A stretch of DNA of 64,000 nucleotides from Paenibacillus endophyticus (GTDB lineage: Bacteria; Bacillota; Bacilli; Paenibacillales; Paenibacillaceae). Position numbers and translations under genes: made by a program. This document shows, one piece after another, positions 9,551 to 17,183 of this stretch. Below the pieces are notes generated by a model. That model made no database searches, was not told the origin of the DNA, and saw only the letters and a list, made by a program, of their open reading frames with translations. The stretch covers positions 558,001 through 622,000 of the forward strand of contig NZ_JACHXW010000002.1 in the NCBI RefSeq assembly GCF_014192395.1. The letters run 5' to 3'. Numbering within the stretch: the stretch's first letter is position 1; every line of letters begins with the position of its first letter.

Positions 9551-10906
9551 TTACTTGCGAACTTTGGCAGCAGCCGCTTCAAGGCGCTGCATCCATTCCT
9601 CTGCCTTTATCCGACCTGTTGTCAGGGCGATTGTCGCATCCTGCTTCGCTTTTTCCACATCAGCATTCAACACGGCAACCGGAGCAACCGTAGTGGTGTC
9701 CGAGTTAAAGAACGCCATCGCTTCCTTTACAACTTCGCTCGCGGACGTGTTGGTCAGGTCCGCCTTGATATTCATAAGAGCTCCTGTCAGCTCGGCCCAG
9801 CGAATTGCGTTGGCTTTCGTAAACGCATATTGCACAAACGCTTTGGCTGCTTCCACATTTTTTGCCTTTTCGGCAATCGCAATTGTATTGGTATAAGGAA
9901 TGACGATGTTGTTCTCGCCTGCCCCCTGAGCAACGGAAGGAATAAAGCCAAATTCAAATCCTTCCGGAATATCCTTGCTCATTTCATTCTCCAGCCACAA
10001 CCCGCTCGGGATAAAAGCGGCTTTATGCTGCAGCCACTGAATCTGCGCATCGGTATGGTTGAGCGATACCGCTCCTGGATCGATCATCCCTTTATCAACC
10101 AGCTCTACAACCTGAGCCAGCGCCTTCTGTACAGCAGGACCGGAGAAGCTGCCCTCCTCCAAATTAGCTTGCTGTGTCAATATAGAGCCGTCTCCCCCAT
10201 TACCAGCTACTATTGCGGAATCTACCAAACCGCCATTGATATAATAGGGATATACGCCGGTATGGATCAAGGACGAAATACCCGAAGCCTTTACTTGCTC
10301 GTTCGTTGCGACAAACTCGCTCCAGTTAGTAGGAGCCTTCCATCCTTTTTCATTGAAAAAGGCTTTGTCGTAGAACAATCCCCAAGAACCGAACACGAGC
10401 GGAAGTGTATAATTTTTGGTTCCTTCGTAAGCTGTCGGCTGCGAAATCAGAATATCCGTTAATTTCTCGCCATCTGTGTTTTCAGCCTCTTTTAGAAACT
10501 CTGTCAAATCCATCAACTGACCGTCGTCGATCATCTGACGCTCATTGGAGCCTGCGCCGTCAATGAATACTACATCCGGCGTATCGCCTTGAATCCAACG
10601 CGGTCTCATCTGATCGTTAATATTAGGTCCTGCCGATTGCGTAATTTTAAGCTCTGGATTGGCTGCCTGGAAACCACTAATCACTTCCTTCCACCAGGAA
10701 TCTCCGTAGCCGCCAACGAAATACTGGATTTCAAACTCACCCGTCAGACCTTTACTGCTATCGGCACCGTTATTGCTCGCTACCTCTGTCGGCGAAGCAT
10801 CTGGTGTTCCCCCATTTGTATTTCCGCTGTTCGTACCGCCGCAAGCTGCCGATAACAGCACCAGCATCAATGCAAGTCCGCCACCTAAAGTTTGTTTCAA
10901 TTTCAT
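9551..10906 (-). CDS. ABC transporter sugar-binding lipoprotein
   Basis: Extracellular family-1 solute-binding protein, 451 residues. The signal peptide ends in a lipobox (LLSAAC), so the mature Cys would be lipidated and the protein tethered outside the membrane; a Gly/Asn/Thr/Ser-rich linker follows. I chose ATG 10906, with AGGGG about 10 bases upstream, over an upstream in-frame ATG that lacks one. First gene of the transporter-GH89 operon, downstream of a RAT-like leader and terminator. The substrate is not readable from sequence; the linked GH89 enzyme and the divergent GlcNAc-type PTS point to a GlcNAc-capped glycan or oligosaccharide (inference). Confidence 0.92.
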   Translation of the reverse strand: MKLKQTLGGGLALMLVLLSAACGGTNSGNTNGGTPDASPTEVASNNGADSSKGLTGEFEIQYFVGGYGDSWWKEVISGFQAANPELKITQSAGPNINDQMRPRWIQGDTPDVVFIDGAGSNERQMIDDGQLMDLTEFLKEAENTDGEKLTDILISQPTAYEGTKNYTLPLVFGSWGLFYDKAFFNEKGWKAPTNWSEFVATNEQVKASGISSLIHTGVYPYYINGGLVDSAIVAGNGGDGSILTQQANLEEGSFSGPAVQKALAQVVELVDKGMIDPGAVSLNHTDAQIQWLQHKAAFIPSGLWLENEMSKDIPEGFEFGFIPSVAQGAGENNIVIPYTNTIAIAEKAKNVEAAKAFVQYAFTKANAIRWAELTGALMNIKADLTNTSASEVVKEAMAFFNSDTTTVAPVAVLNADVEKAKQDATIALTTGRIKAEEWMQRLEAAAAKVRK

Positions 10907-10962
10907 ATTCCAAGCACCCCTCATTCGTTTAATTGCCTTCAACTCCGGAATACGTGCGGCAA

Positions 10963-11010
10963 GGCGAAACGGCTGCGCCGTCCATTAACGGCGTGGCGCG
11001 TTTCGTTCCG
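10963..11010 (-). other. Leader stem-loop before the binding-protein gene
   Basis: CGAAACG-CGCC and GGCG-CGTTTCG arms form a long imperfect GC-rich hairpin in the untranslated leader, between the leader terminator and the ribosome binding site of the binding-protein gene. Its role is unknown; mRNA protection is the simplest explanation. Confidence 0.45.
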
Positions 11011-11061
11011 AGAAGCATAGAGAAAGTATGGCGAAATCAAATACTTTCCTATATTTCAAAG

Positions 11062-11116
11062 AAAAAAAGGGCATGAGTCACGCAAGCAGATCATTGCTTG
11101 CATAACTCATGCCCTT
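11062..11116 (-). terminator. Leader terminator of the ABC-GH89 operon
   Basis: On the minus strand, GGGCATGAGT pairs with ACTCATGCCC, with an inner GCAAGC/GCTTGC stem, and is followed by TTTTTTTC. It lies about 45 nt downstream of the promoter and about 150 nt before the first start codon, so it would stop transcription before the operon unless antagonised. Its 5' arm contains the 3' half of the RAT-like element, so the two structures exclude each other. Confidence 0.88.
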
Positions 11117-11129
11117 TCGGTAGCACGTT
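11104..11129 (-). promoter_or_regulatory. RAT-like antiterminator element, ABC-GH89 operon
   Basis: Minus-strand layout: AAC - GTGCTAC - CGAAAG - GGCATGA - GTT. The conserved flanks GTGCTAC and GGCATGA are identical to those in the leader of the divergent PTS operon, the closing pairs (AAC/GTT here, GGC/GCC there) covary, and the apical part here is a short CC-GAAA-GG hairpin. It overlaps the 5' arm of the leader terminator, as BglG/GlcT-family RNA targets do. Binding by the GlcT-type protein at 11456 is inferred. Confidence 0.72.
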
Positions 11130-11157
11130 ATGTTTCCTGACGTATTCAGCTGAAAAA

Positions 11158-11186
11158 ATCATAACTTGTATTTTCTATATTGTCAA
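11158..11186 (-). promoter_or_regulatory. Sigma-A promoter of the ABC-GH89 operon
   Basis: TTGACA (11186-11181), a 17-bp spacer, then TATGAT (11163-11158) on the minus strand: near-consensus. Transcription would begin about 30 nt before the RAT-like element, so the leader can fold before RNA polymerase reaches the terminator. Confidence 0.85.
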
Positions 11187-11215
11187 CACATTAAATCTTT
11201 GATAATTTCAGCAAA

Positions 11216-11249
11216 ATAAATCGCTTACAAATTTATTCAAACGCTTACA
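11216..11249 (+). promoter_or_regulatory. Two cre-like boxes, 20 bp apart
   Basis: ATAAATCGCTTACA (11216-11229) and TTCAAACGCTTACA (11236-11249) resemble the catabolite-responsive element consensus (TGNAARCGNTWNCA type); the second has one clear mismatch. They share CGCTTACA, lie two helical turns apart, and sit between the two divergent promoters, so CcpA or another LacI-family repressor could act on both operons. Confidence 0.55.
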
Positions 11250-11267
11250 ATTATGTGTTATTTTCAA

Positions 11268-11297
11268 TTGACAGATTAACGTCATCTAATCTATCAT
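11268..11297 (+). promoter_or_regulatory. Sigma-A promoter of the PTS operon
   Basis: TTGACA (11268-11273), 18-bp spacer, TATCAT (11292-11297). It places the start of transcription about 15 nt before the RAT element of the PTS leader. Confidence 0.75.
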
Positions 11298-11319
11298 AAA
11301 GATAATTGTAAATCTTATA

Positions 11320-11350
11320 GGCGTGCTACTAGTTTAACTAGGCATGAGCC
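11320..11350 (+). promoter_or_regulatory. GlcT-type RAT element of the PTS leader
   Basis: GGC - GTGCTAC - TAGTTTAACTA - GGCATGA - GCC. This closely resembles, from memory, the ribonucleic antiterminator targets of GlcT in ptsG/glcA leaders (GTGTTAC...GGCATGA). The closing pairs and apical stem are intact, and the 3' half (GAGCC) is shared with the 5' arm of the following terminator. Confidence 0.85.
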
Positions 11351-11406
11351 GAAAGTGCTGCGCTTCCCTTCTGTGAAGCAGGCATCTTCGGCTTTTCTGT
11401 TTTTTC
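11347..11406 (+). terminator. Leader terminator upstream of glcT
   Basis: AGCCGAA (11347-11353) pairs with TTCGGCT (11387-11393), with inner GTGC/GCAT-like and GCTTC/GAAGC pairing, followed by TTTTCTGTTTTTT. It overlaps the RAT and precedes the antiterminator gene itself, which implies autoregulation. Confidence 0.88.
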
Positions 11407-11455
11407 GCAAGCCGTTTTTTCTTCAACTTTAAATACATCCTCAGGAGGGGTAAAG

Positions 11456-12307
11456 TTGGCCGGGAAAGAAATACAGCGCATTGATCGCATCGTTGGCAAC
11501 AACGTTATTCTGACCGTGGATCCCCGCACGACCAAAGAATATGTGCTATTCGGCAAAGGTCTCGGCTTTGCTTCCAAAGGCTGCGACTGGATCAGCACTA
11601 CCGATCCCCGAATTGAAAAACGTTATCGGCTGGATGATGAGCAGCCTATTAAAGAATATCAGGATTTAATAGAAAACATTGATCCCGAAGTCATTTCTAT
11701 CTCTGAAAAAATTGTAGAAAATGTGAAGGAGCGTCTAGGCACGCCGGTACAGCCCAAGGTGTATTTCGCGCTCCCCAATCATATTCAGTTCGCCTTGTAC
11801 CGACTTAGAAACGGCATGGAGATCAATAACCCTTTTCTGCATGAGACAAAGATTAATTTCCCGCTGGAATATGAAATCGCAGCGCAAGCGGCCATCATGA
11901 TCAGTGAACGCTTCAGCATCCCCATACCCGAGGACGAGATCGGTTTTCTCGCCCTTCACGTTCACTCCTGCGTCGGCACAGCATCCGTCGGCCAATTGGT
12001 CAAACTGAATGGGCTAGTCAACCGAATTGTCGAATACATCGAACGCAACAGGGGCATTCCGCTTCATCGGACAAGTCAGGACTACGCTAGACTCGTGATG
12101 CATATGCGGGCGGTTATTGAACGGTTAATGCAGGAGCGCCGGGTTATTAATCCAATCATTACCGAGCTGAAAGCGAATTATCCAGAAGCCTTTGCGCTGG
12201 CTTCCGATATTGCATTTTTGATCCATGAGGAAATGCAAGTTGAAATATCGCAAGACGAAATCGGCTATATGGCGATTCACCTGCATCGTTTATTCCAGCC
12301 GCTCTAG
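11456..12307 (+). CDS. glcT: GlcT-type transcriptional antiterminator (BglG family)
   Basis: RNA-binding antiterminator of 283 residues: an N-terminal CAT RNA-binding domain (about 1-60), then two PTS regulation domains. PRD1 shows LPNHIQFAL and ALHVH, PRD2 shows LVMHM and AIHLH; these His residues are the usual phosphorylation sites through which HPr and the PTS permease control activity. The start is TTG, five bases after AGGAGGGG. It is first in the operon with IIA, IICB, HPr and Enzyme I, and lies downstream of its own RAT/terminator. In B. subtilis glcT lies upstream of the RAT, so autoregulation here differs. The likely signal is the IICB substrate, glucose or GlcNAc. Confidence 0.92.
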   Translation: MAGKEIQRIDRIVGNNVILTVDPRTTKEYVLFGKGLGFASKGCDWISTTDPRIEKRYRLDDEQPIKEYQDLIENIDPEVISISEKIVENVKERLGTPVQPKVYFALPNHIQFALYRLRNGMEINNPFLHETKINFPLEYEIAAQAAIMISERFSIPIPEDEIGFLALHVHSCVGTASVGQLVKLNGLVNRIVEYIERNRGIPLHRTSQDYARLVMHMRAVIERLMQERRVINPIITELKANYPEAFALASDIAFLIHEEMQVEISQDEIGYMAIHLHRLFQPL

Positions 12308-12335
12308 AGATCATACAGAGAGAGAGGGATAGCCG

Positions 12336-12842
12336 GTGTTTCAGAATAAATGGGCTAGGAAGCAGCGGCCTGTCCTCATCGGTGCGGCTGCACCAGTTAC
12401 AGGCCGATTGTTCCCGCTGCGAGAGGTAAATGACGTCAACTTCTCCCATGGTTATCTGGGAGATGGAGTAGCGATTGAACCGGCAAGCGACTGCGTGGTT
12501 GCGCCCTTTGACGGAATTATCAGCCATATCGCCGAGGCCAAGCATGCACTGCTGCTTAAGCATGCGTCAGGTCTGCAGCTGCTTATCCACATCGGGATCG
12601 ATACAGTCGACTTGCGCGGCGAGGGATTTGACATGCTGGTTAACGTTAACGATCGCGTGCGGTTGGGACAGCCGCTTGTCCAATTTGATCTTACCCTTAT
12701 TCGCAAGGCAGGTTTTTCAACTTGCGCCATCTTCATCGTCATTGGAGGAGGACAGCTTGTTGCATCCATCGAATGCAACTATCGGGATGTATACATCGGG
12801 GAGCCTGACGCGTTTCGGATTATGCTGAAGCAAATTACCTGA
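12336..12842 (+). CDS. PTS EIIA component, glucose/GlcNAc family
   Basis: Cytoplasmic phosphotransfer protein, 168 residues, of the EIIA-Glc (crr-like) fold. It passes phosphate from HPr to the IIB domain encoded next. The active-site signature LLIHIGIDTV carries the phosphorylated His, and HALLLKHASG carries the second conserved His region. The start is GTG after AGAGAGGGAT. NagE and PtsG of many bacteria carry IIA fused; here it is a separate gene between the antiterminator and the IICB permease. Confidence 0.92.
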   Translation: MFQNKWARKQRPVLIGAAAPVTGRLFPLREVNDVNFSHGYLGDGVAIEPASDCVVAPFDGIISHIAEAKHALLLKHASGLQLLIHIGIDTVDLRGEGFDMLVNVNDRVRLGQPLVQFDLTLIRKAGFSTCAIFIVIGGGQLVASIECNYRDVYIGEPDAFRIMLKQIT

Positions 12843-12861
12843 GCTGAGGAGAGGTCTGAGC

Positions 12862-14427
12862 ATGCTCGCTTTTTTGCAAAAAATTGGTAAATCACTTATG
12901 CTCTCCGTTGCGGTGCTACCGGCGGCTGCGCTGCTGCTCCGGTTCGGCAACATCGATTATGAACAGGATTTTCGGCTGGGTGAATTTGGCGTGTGGCTGA
13001 ACCGGTATATCGCTCCGTTTCTCGATGCGGGCGGGTCCGCGATTTTTGACAATCTCCCGCTCATCTTTGCGATCGGAATCGGAATCGGGATCGGAGGCGA
13101 TGCCGTTGCAGCGTTGGCGGCGGTCATCGGCTATCTTGTGCTGGACTATGTGCTGCTGCAGATGCCGATTGTGTTTGCGGACTGGTCGCAAATGGACAAA
13201 GAACTGAATATGGGTGCGATGGGCGGCTTATTGTCGGGACTTGTGGCCTCTTATTTTTACAAGCGTTATCATCAAATTCAGCTCCCGGGTTGGCTTGGGT
13301 TTTTCTCCGGAAAAAGGTTTGTTCCTATCGTCACCGCTTCCTCTATGATTGTCATCTCAGTCGGCTTTGGTATGATTTGGGGCCCCATCCAGCTTGCGCT
13401 GGATAACTTCGGCAACTGGGTGATTGACCTCGGGGGCATAGGCGCATTTGTTTATATAACCGCCAATCGTCTGCTTCTTCCTTTCGGTCTCCACCATGTG
13501 CTGAACAACATCGCATGGTTCCAGATCGGCTCTTACGTCGACCCGTCCGGTCAAATGTATAAGGGAGACTTAGATCGCTTTTTTGCTGGCGACAAGGATG
13601 CCGGCCTGTTGATGGCCGGTTTTTTCCCCATTATGATGTTTGCGCTGCCCGCAACAGCCCTTGCCATCATTCACAGCACCAGCCGAAAAAGACGCAAAAA
13701 GATTTCTGCTATCTTTTTGAGCGCTGGGCTGGCGTCATTTTTGACTGGGATTACCGAGCCGCTGGAATTCGCGTTCATGTTTGTCGCGCCATTATTGTAC
13801 GTCATACATGCCATATTGTCGGGGATCAGCGGTTTCATTGCAGTCGAGCTAGGCGTGCGGCACGGCTTCGGCTTTTCTGCTGGCTTCATTGATTACGTCA
13901 TCAATTATCCATTGGCCACCAAACCTTTGCTCATTCTGCCGATCGGCCTGTTGTTCGCCGTTTTCTATTACACCTTGTTTCGAATTATCATCTCGAAATT
14001 TAATTTAATGACCCCTGGTCGCGATGCAGAAGACAGTACGGACGAAATAATGCTTGCTGACGCTTCAGACAGCTCAGGCAATGGACAGGAAACGTATACA
14101 CAAAGCGGCGGCTCAAGCGGTGTTGCAGGCTTCACTGCTGACCAAAGCCGGCAAGGAAGTCTGAGTACTTACACAGGCGGGGCTGCCGACCAGCACGACA
14201 TCGCCGTCGCCGTTGCGGGAGCCTTGGGAGGTGCAGCCAACATTAACAGCATCGACGCCTGCATTACCCGCTTGCGTCTGACCGTGCATGATGAGAGTTT
14301 GGTCGATGATGTCCGGTTAAAGAAATTGGGAGCGCTCGGGGTCATTCGCTTGGGCAAAGGTTCGATTCATGCTATTTTCGGAATGGAAGCAGAGAAATTG
14401 AAAGATCGTATTAAAGCCATTTTGTAG
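12862..14427 (+). CDS. PTS IICB permease, N-acetylglucosamine (NagE-like) type
   Basis: Membrane transporter of 521 residues that imports and phosphorylates a hexose. The IIC domain (about 1-380, around ten membrane segments) has NagE-like features: AALLLRFGN near the N-terminus, AIFDNLPLIFAIG, SGKRFVPI, HHVLNNIAWFQIG, GITEPLEF and HGFGFSAGFIDY. A Ser/Gly/Thr-rich linker (about 390-450) leads to a IIB domain whose phosphocysteine is Cys467 (DACITRLR). The set of motifs favours GlcNAc over glucose, which fits the divergent GlcNAc-releasing GH89 enzyme; specificity is still inference. IIA is encoded separately just upstream. Confidence 0.88.
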   Translation: MLAFLQKIGKSLMLSVAVLPAAALLLRFGNIDYEQDFRLGEFGVWLNRYIAPFLDAGGSAIFDNLPLIFAIGIGIGIGGDAVAALAAVIGYLVLDYVLLQMPIVFADWSQMDKELNMGAMGGLLSGLVASYFYKRYHQIQLPGWLGFFSGKRFVPIVTASSMIVISVGFGMIWGPIQLALDNFGNWVIDLGGIGAFVYITANRLLLPFGLHHVLNNIAWFQIGSYVDPSGQMYKGDLDRFFAGDKDAGLLMAGFFPIMMFALPATALAIIHSTSRKRRKKISAIFLSAGLASFLTGITEPLEFAFMFVAPLLYVIHAILSGISGFIAVELGVRHGFGFSAGFIDYVINYPLATKPLLILPIGLLFAVFYYTLFRIIISKFNLMTPGRDAEDSTDEIMLADASDSSGNGQETYTQSGGSSGVAGFTADQSRQGSLSTYTGGAADQHDIAVAVAGALGGAANINSIDACITRLRLTVHDESLVDDVRLKKLGALGVIRLGKGSIHAIFGMEAEKLKDRIKAIL

Positions 14428-14440
14428 GAGTGCATGTGGA

Positions 14441-14695
14441 ATGAAAAAAACATATACCGTAATGAATCCGACGGGCATTCATGCGCGCCCCGCACTCAAA
14501 ATCGTAGAAGCTGCCACACGGCACCTATCGGACAGTTATTTGGTCAAGGATGGCAGCTTGTTCTTCGCCAAAAGTCTGGTCAACATGATTTCCATCGGAG
14601 CCAAATTCGGAGATGAAATTGAGGTCATAGCGGAGGGCGAGGATTCGGAAGCGGCTGTCGAAGCGATTGGCGCCGTGCTGACGGCTCGGCATTAA
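14441..14695 (+). CDS. ptsH: Phosphocarrier protein HPr
   Basis: An 84-residue HPr. His14 in GIHARPA takes phosphate from Enzyme I. Ser45 in AKSLVNM matches the HPr-kinase site of Firmicutes (Ser46 of B. subtilis), so the protein may also serve carbon catabolite control, although the surrounding residues differ from the usual KSIMGVM. It lies 13 bp after IICB and 50 bp before ptsI. The divergent Ser region raises the possibility that this is a system-dedicated HPr beside a separate general one elsewhere. Confidence 0.93.
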   Translation: MKKTYTVMNPTGIHARPALKIVEAATRHLSDSYLVKDGSLFFAKSLVNMISIGAKFGDEIEVIAEGEDSEAAVEAIGAVLTARH

Positions 14696-14745
14696 GCATC
14701 GGTTCTTGCAGTCCGTTCAAAATATATTCTGGGAGGCATTGGCTT

Positions 14746-16494
14746 ATGCAATTGAAAGGAATTCCGGCTTCCGCCGGTGTCGCTTGGGGTCGCGCGCTGC
14801 AAATACAGGCATCGGAGCTGCAGCACGATACCCATAGGATTACGCCGCTGCTCGTTCCCGCTGAGTTAAGTCGGTTCGATGCGGCAGTGGGGCAAGCCGG
14901 CGAAGCCTTGGCGTCTATCCAGCATTCTCTGCTTGTGGAAGGCCGCATAGAAGAAGCTGAAATTATAGAGGTTCAATTATTTCTATTGAAAGATCGGGAG
15001 CTGGTCGGGAAGGCCCGTGACAAAATCGTGCAAATGCAATATACATCCCAAGCGGCGCTTGAGGAAGCGATGACCGAGGTACTTGATACCATACGTCAGC
15101 TTGATCATGCTACCTTCAAAGAACGGGCTATGGATATTGAAGATGTCATTCATCGCATCATCCGCGTATTGAGGGGAGAGAAAGGCGTTCTGGAAGGAAT
15201 CGTCGGTACGGAAGGTCTGGTTCTCATTTGCGATCATTTGTCGCCTTCCGAAGCAGTACTGCTAAATCCCCGGACGATCGTTGGAGTAGCAGTCGTTTAT
15301 GGAAGCGCTACCTCTCACTTCGCCATCATAGCACGATCCATCGGCATACCTGCCGTAGTCGGTATCGGCATGGGTTTGCATGACATCCTTGACGGGCAGC
15401 CAGTGCTGCTCAACGGAACGAGCGGCACCGTAATCGTAGATCCATCTGAAGGACTGCTCGAAGAGTATGGACGAACCGAAACGGAATTTGCATGTGAACA
15501 GGCTGTATGCCCCATGCCGATGCAAGCAATGGGCGGTGACAGACCGTTGCTGATGTCCAACATCAGCTCTCTATCCGAGGCCATAACCGCACAAAGCTGC
15601 GGAGCCGACGGCATCGGCTTGTTCCGTACGGAATTTTTATTTATGGGCAGGGATAGCTTCCCGGAGGAAGAAGAGCAATTTGAAACGTATCGCGCCATTG
15701 TCTCCTCATTTGGCCCAGGATCGCCGATTATCATTCGCACAATGGATGTAGGCGGGGACAAACCGCTTGCGTTGTTAATGTTGGAGGATGAGGACAACCC
15801 GTTTCTCGGCAATCGCGGTATGAGAATATCTCTGATGCGGCAGGATCTGCTTCGCACACAACTACGCGCGGCACTCAGGGCAAGCGCTTACGGCAATATC
15901 AAGCTGCTCTTCCCGATGATAGCTACAATGGGTGAATGGAAACAGGCGACAGCCATTGTGGAGGAGGTAAAAACGGAACTTTCACGATCTGGCACCGCGT
16001 TTAACCATCATATTGAAACGGGGATTATGATTGAGGTGCCTTCTGCCGCCATTATGGCGGACCGGCTGGCGCAAGAAGCAGACTTCTTCAGCATCGGCAC
16101 CAATGATTTAATTCAGTACACGATGGCGGCCAGTCGAAACTCCCCCTCTCTCCGTGAATTGCACGATCCGCTGCAGCCGGCCGTGCTGCGGTTGATTCAC
16201 CGTGTCATCCGCGCTGCGCATGACAGAAACAAAAAGGTGAGCATTTGCGGCGAAATGGCGGGCGAGACGGCGGCTGTGCCGTTGCTGCTGGGAATGGGTT
16301 TGGACGCCTTCAGTGTAAGCAACGAGGCATTATCGTCCGTCAGTAGGCAACTAAGCCTGCAGTCGGAGCGTTGGGACAAAGAGTATCTGCGTCAGTCCGC
16401 TTTGGAGGTCATGGACCTTGACCATGCATCAGATGTCCGCCGATATGTCGAGCACCGCTTTCCGGAATTGTTCATGCAGCCTTTTAAACGATAA
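14746..16494 (+). CDS. ptsI: PTS Enzyme I
   Basis: Phosphoenolpyruvate-protein phosphotransferase of 582 residues, close to the usual 570-575. The phosphohistidine is His191 in SATSHFAIIARS, a slight variant of the common TSHSAIMARS. The PEP-binding barrel is marked by GIGLFRTEFLFMGRD, RTMDVGGDKPL and the active-site Cys in VSICGEMAGE. The ATG follows GGGAGG. It starts the phosphate relay to HPr, IIA and IICB encoded upstream and completes a self-contained PTS operon. Confidence 0.95.
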   Translation: MQLKGIPASAGVAWGRALQIQASELQHDTHRITPLLVPAELSRFDAAVGQAGEALASIQHSLLVEGRIEEAEIIEVQLFLLKDRELVGKARDKIVQMQYTSQAALEEAMTEVLDTIRQLDHATFKERAMDIEDVIHRIIRVLRGEKGVLEGIVGTEGLVLICDHLSPSEAVLLNPRTIVGVAVVYGSATSHFAIIARSIGIPAVVGIGMGLHDILDGQPVLLNGTSGTVIVDPSEGLLEEYGRTETEFACEQAVCPMPMQAMGGDRPLLMSNISSLSEAITAQSCGADGIGLFRTEFLFMGRDSFPEEEEQFETYRAIVSSFGPGSPIIIRTMDVGGDKPLALLMLEDEDNPFLGNRGMRISLMRQDLLRTQLRAALRASAYGNIKLLFPMIATMGEWKQATAIVEEVKTELSRSGTAFNHHIETGIMIEVPSAAIMADRLAQEADFFSIGTNDLIQYTMAASRNSPSLRELHDPLQPAVLRLIHRVIRAAHDRNKKVSICGEMAGETAAVPLLLGMGLDAFSVSNEALSSVSRQLSLQSERWDKEYLRQSALEVMDLDHASDVRRYVEHRFPELFMQPFKR

Positions 16495-16505
16495 ACCAAA
16501 AAGAA

Positions 16506-16545
16506 GAGGCAAGTCGGAATTAGGTACTAAGCTTGCCCCTTTGTC
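16506..16545 (+). terminator. Weak terminator after ptsI
   Basis: GGCAAG (16508) pairs with CTTGCC (16532) across an 18-base loop and is followed by CCTTTGTCTGCTT. The short stem makes some read-through into the zinc-finger gene likely. Confidence 0.45.
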
Positions 16546-16605
16546 TGCTTCACTTCCCTGAGTTCGTGGTAAGTAAGAGAATGAAGCCTGAAGGGAGCGA
16601 TTCAA

Positions 16606-17148
16606 ATGGAACAACTGACAGATAAGCAATTGAGAGATTTGAAGCATATGCTCATGGAGGAAAAAAACGAGCTGTCTGCTCATTTCGCAGGAAATGACGG
16701 AACAGGGGGCATCATCAACAGCTTGTCTGCCGATGATGCGGGCGAGCTCTCATCCTATGACAATCACCCTGCTGATCTTGGAACCGAGACGTTCGAGAAG
16801 AGCAGGGATATGGCCATCGATGAGACGCTTAGCGGACAGCTTGAAGAGGTGAACGGCGCACTCGAGCGGATAGATATGGGACGATATGGCAGCTGCGACG
16901 TATGCGAAACGTCTATTCCTTACGAGCGGCTGCTAGCCGTTCCTACCACGACGCGCTGCATAGAGCATGCCGAACATACTGGAATGACTAACGCCAGGCC
17001 CGTGGAAGAGCAAGTCATGACCACGCCGCCGGCAGGCGTAGGGGCGGGAAGGCAGCGGGCAGCCGGCCACTTCGATGAAGCCGATGCATGGAGCTCCGTC
17101 CAGCAGTATGGAAACGCTAGCGACACCGTGAATCCCGATGCTGATTAG
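16606..17148 (+). CDS. YteA-like DksA/TraR zinc-finger protein
   Basis: A 180-residue protein with a coiled-coil-like N-terminus (EQLTDKQLRDLKHMLMEEK), an acidic stretch with LSSYDNHPADLGTETFEK typical of YteA proteins, and a DksA-type finger CDVC...RCIEH (about residues 105-130), where a His replaces the last Cys. YteA proteins are conserved in sporulating Firmicutes and their function is unclear. GAAGGGAGCG precedes the ATG. Not obviously linked to the PTS genes before it. Confidence 0.82.
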   Translation: MEQLTDKQLRDLKHMLMEEKNELSAHFAGNDGTGGIINSLSADDAGELSSYDNHPADLGTETFEKSRDMAIDETLSGQLEEVNGALERIDMGRYGSCDVCETSIPYERLLAVPTTTRCIEHAEHTGMTNARPVEEQVMTTPPAGVGAGRQRAAGHFDEADAWSSVQQYGNASDTVNPDAD

Positions 17149-17162
17149 CATCGGGTTTTTCT
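17134..17162 (+). terminator. Intrinsic terminator
   Basis: CCCGATGC-TGATTA-GCATCGGG followed by TTTTTCTT; the stop codon of the zinc-finger gene lies in the loop. Confidence 0.88.
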
Positions 17163-17183
17163 TGCCTGAGGTGGAAGAGCGAG

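Noticed and set aside
15315..15857. Long open frames opposite ptsI, and likewise 7745-8200, 37968-38576 and 45620-46324
   Set aside because: They lie antisense to clearly conserved genes, lack ribosome binding sites and encode compositionally biased products; they are shadows of the real reading frames.
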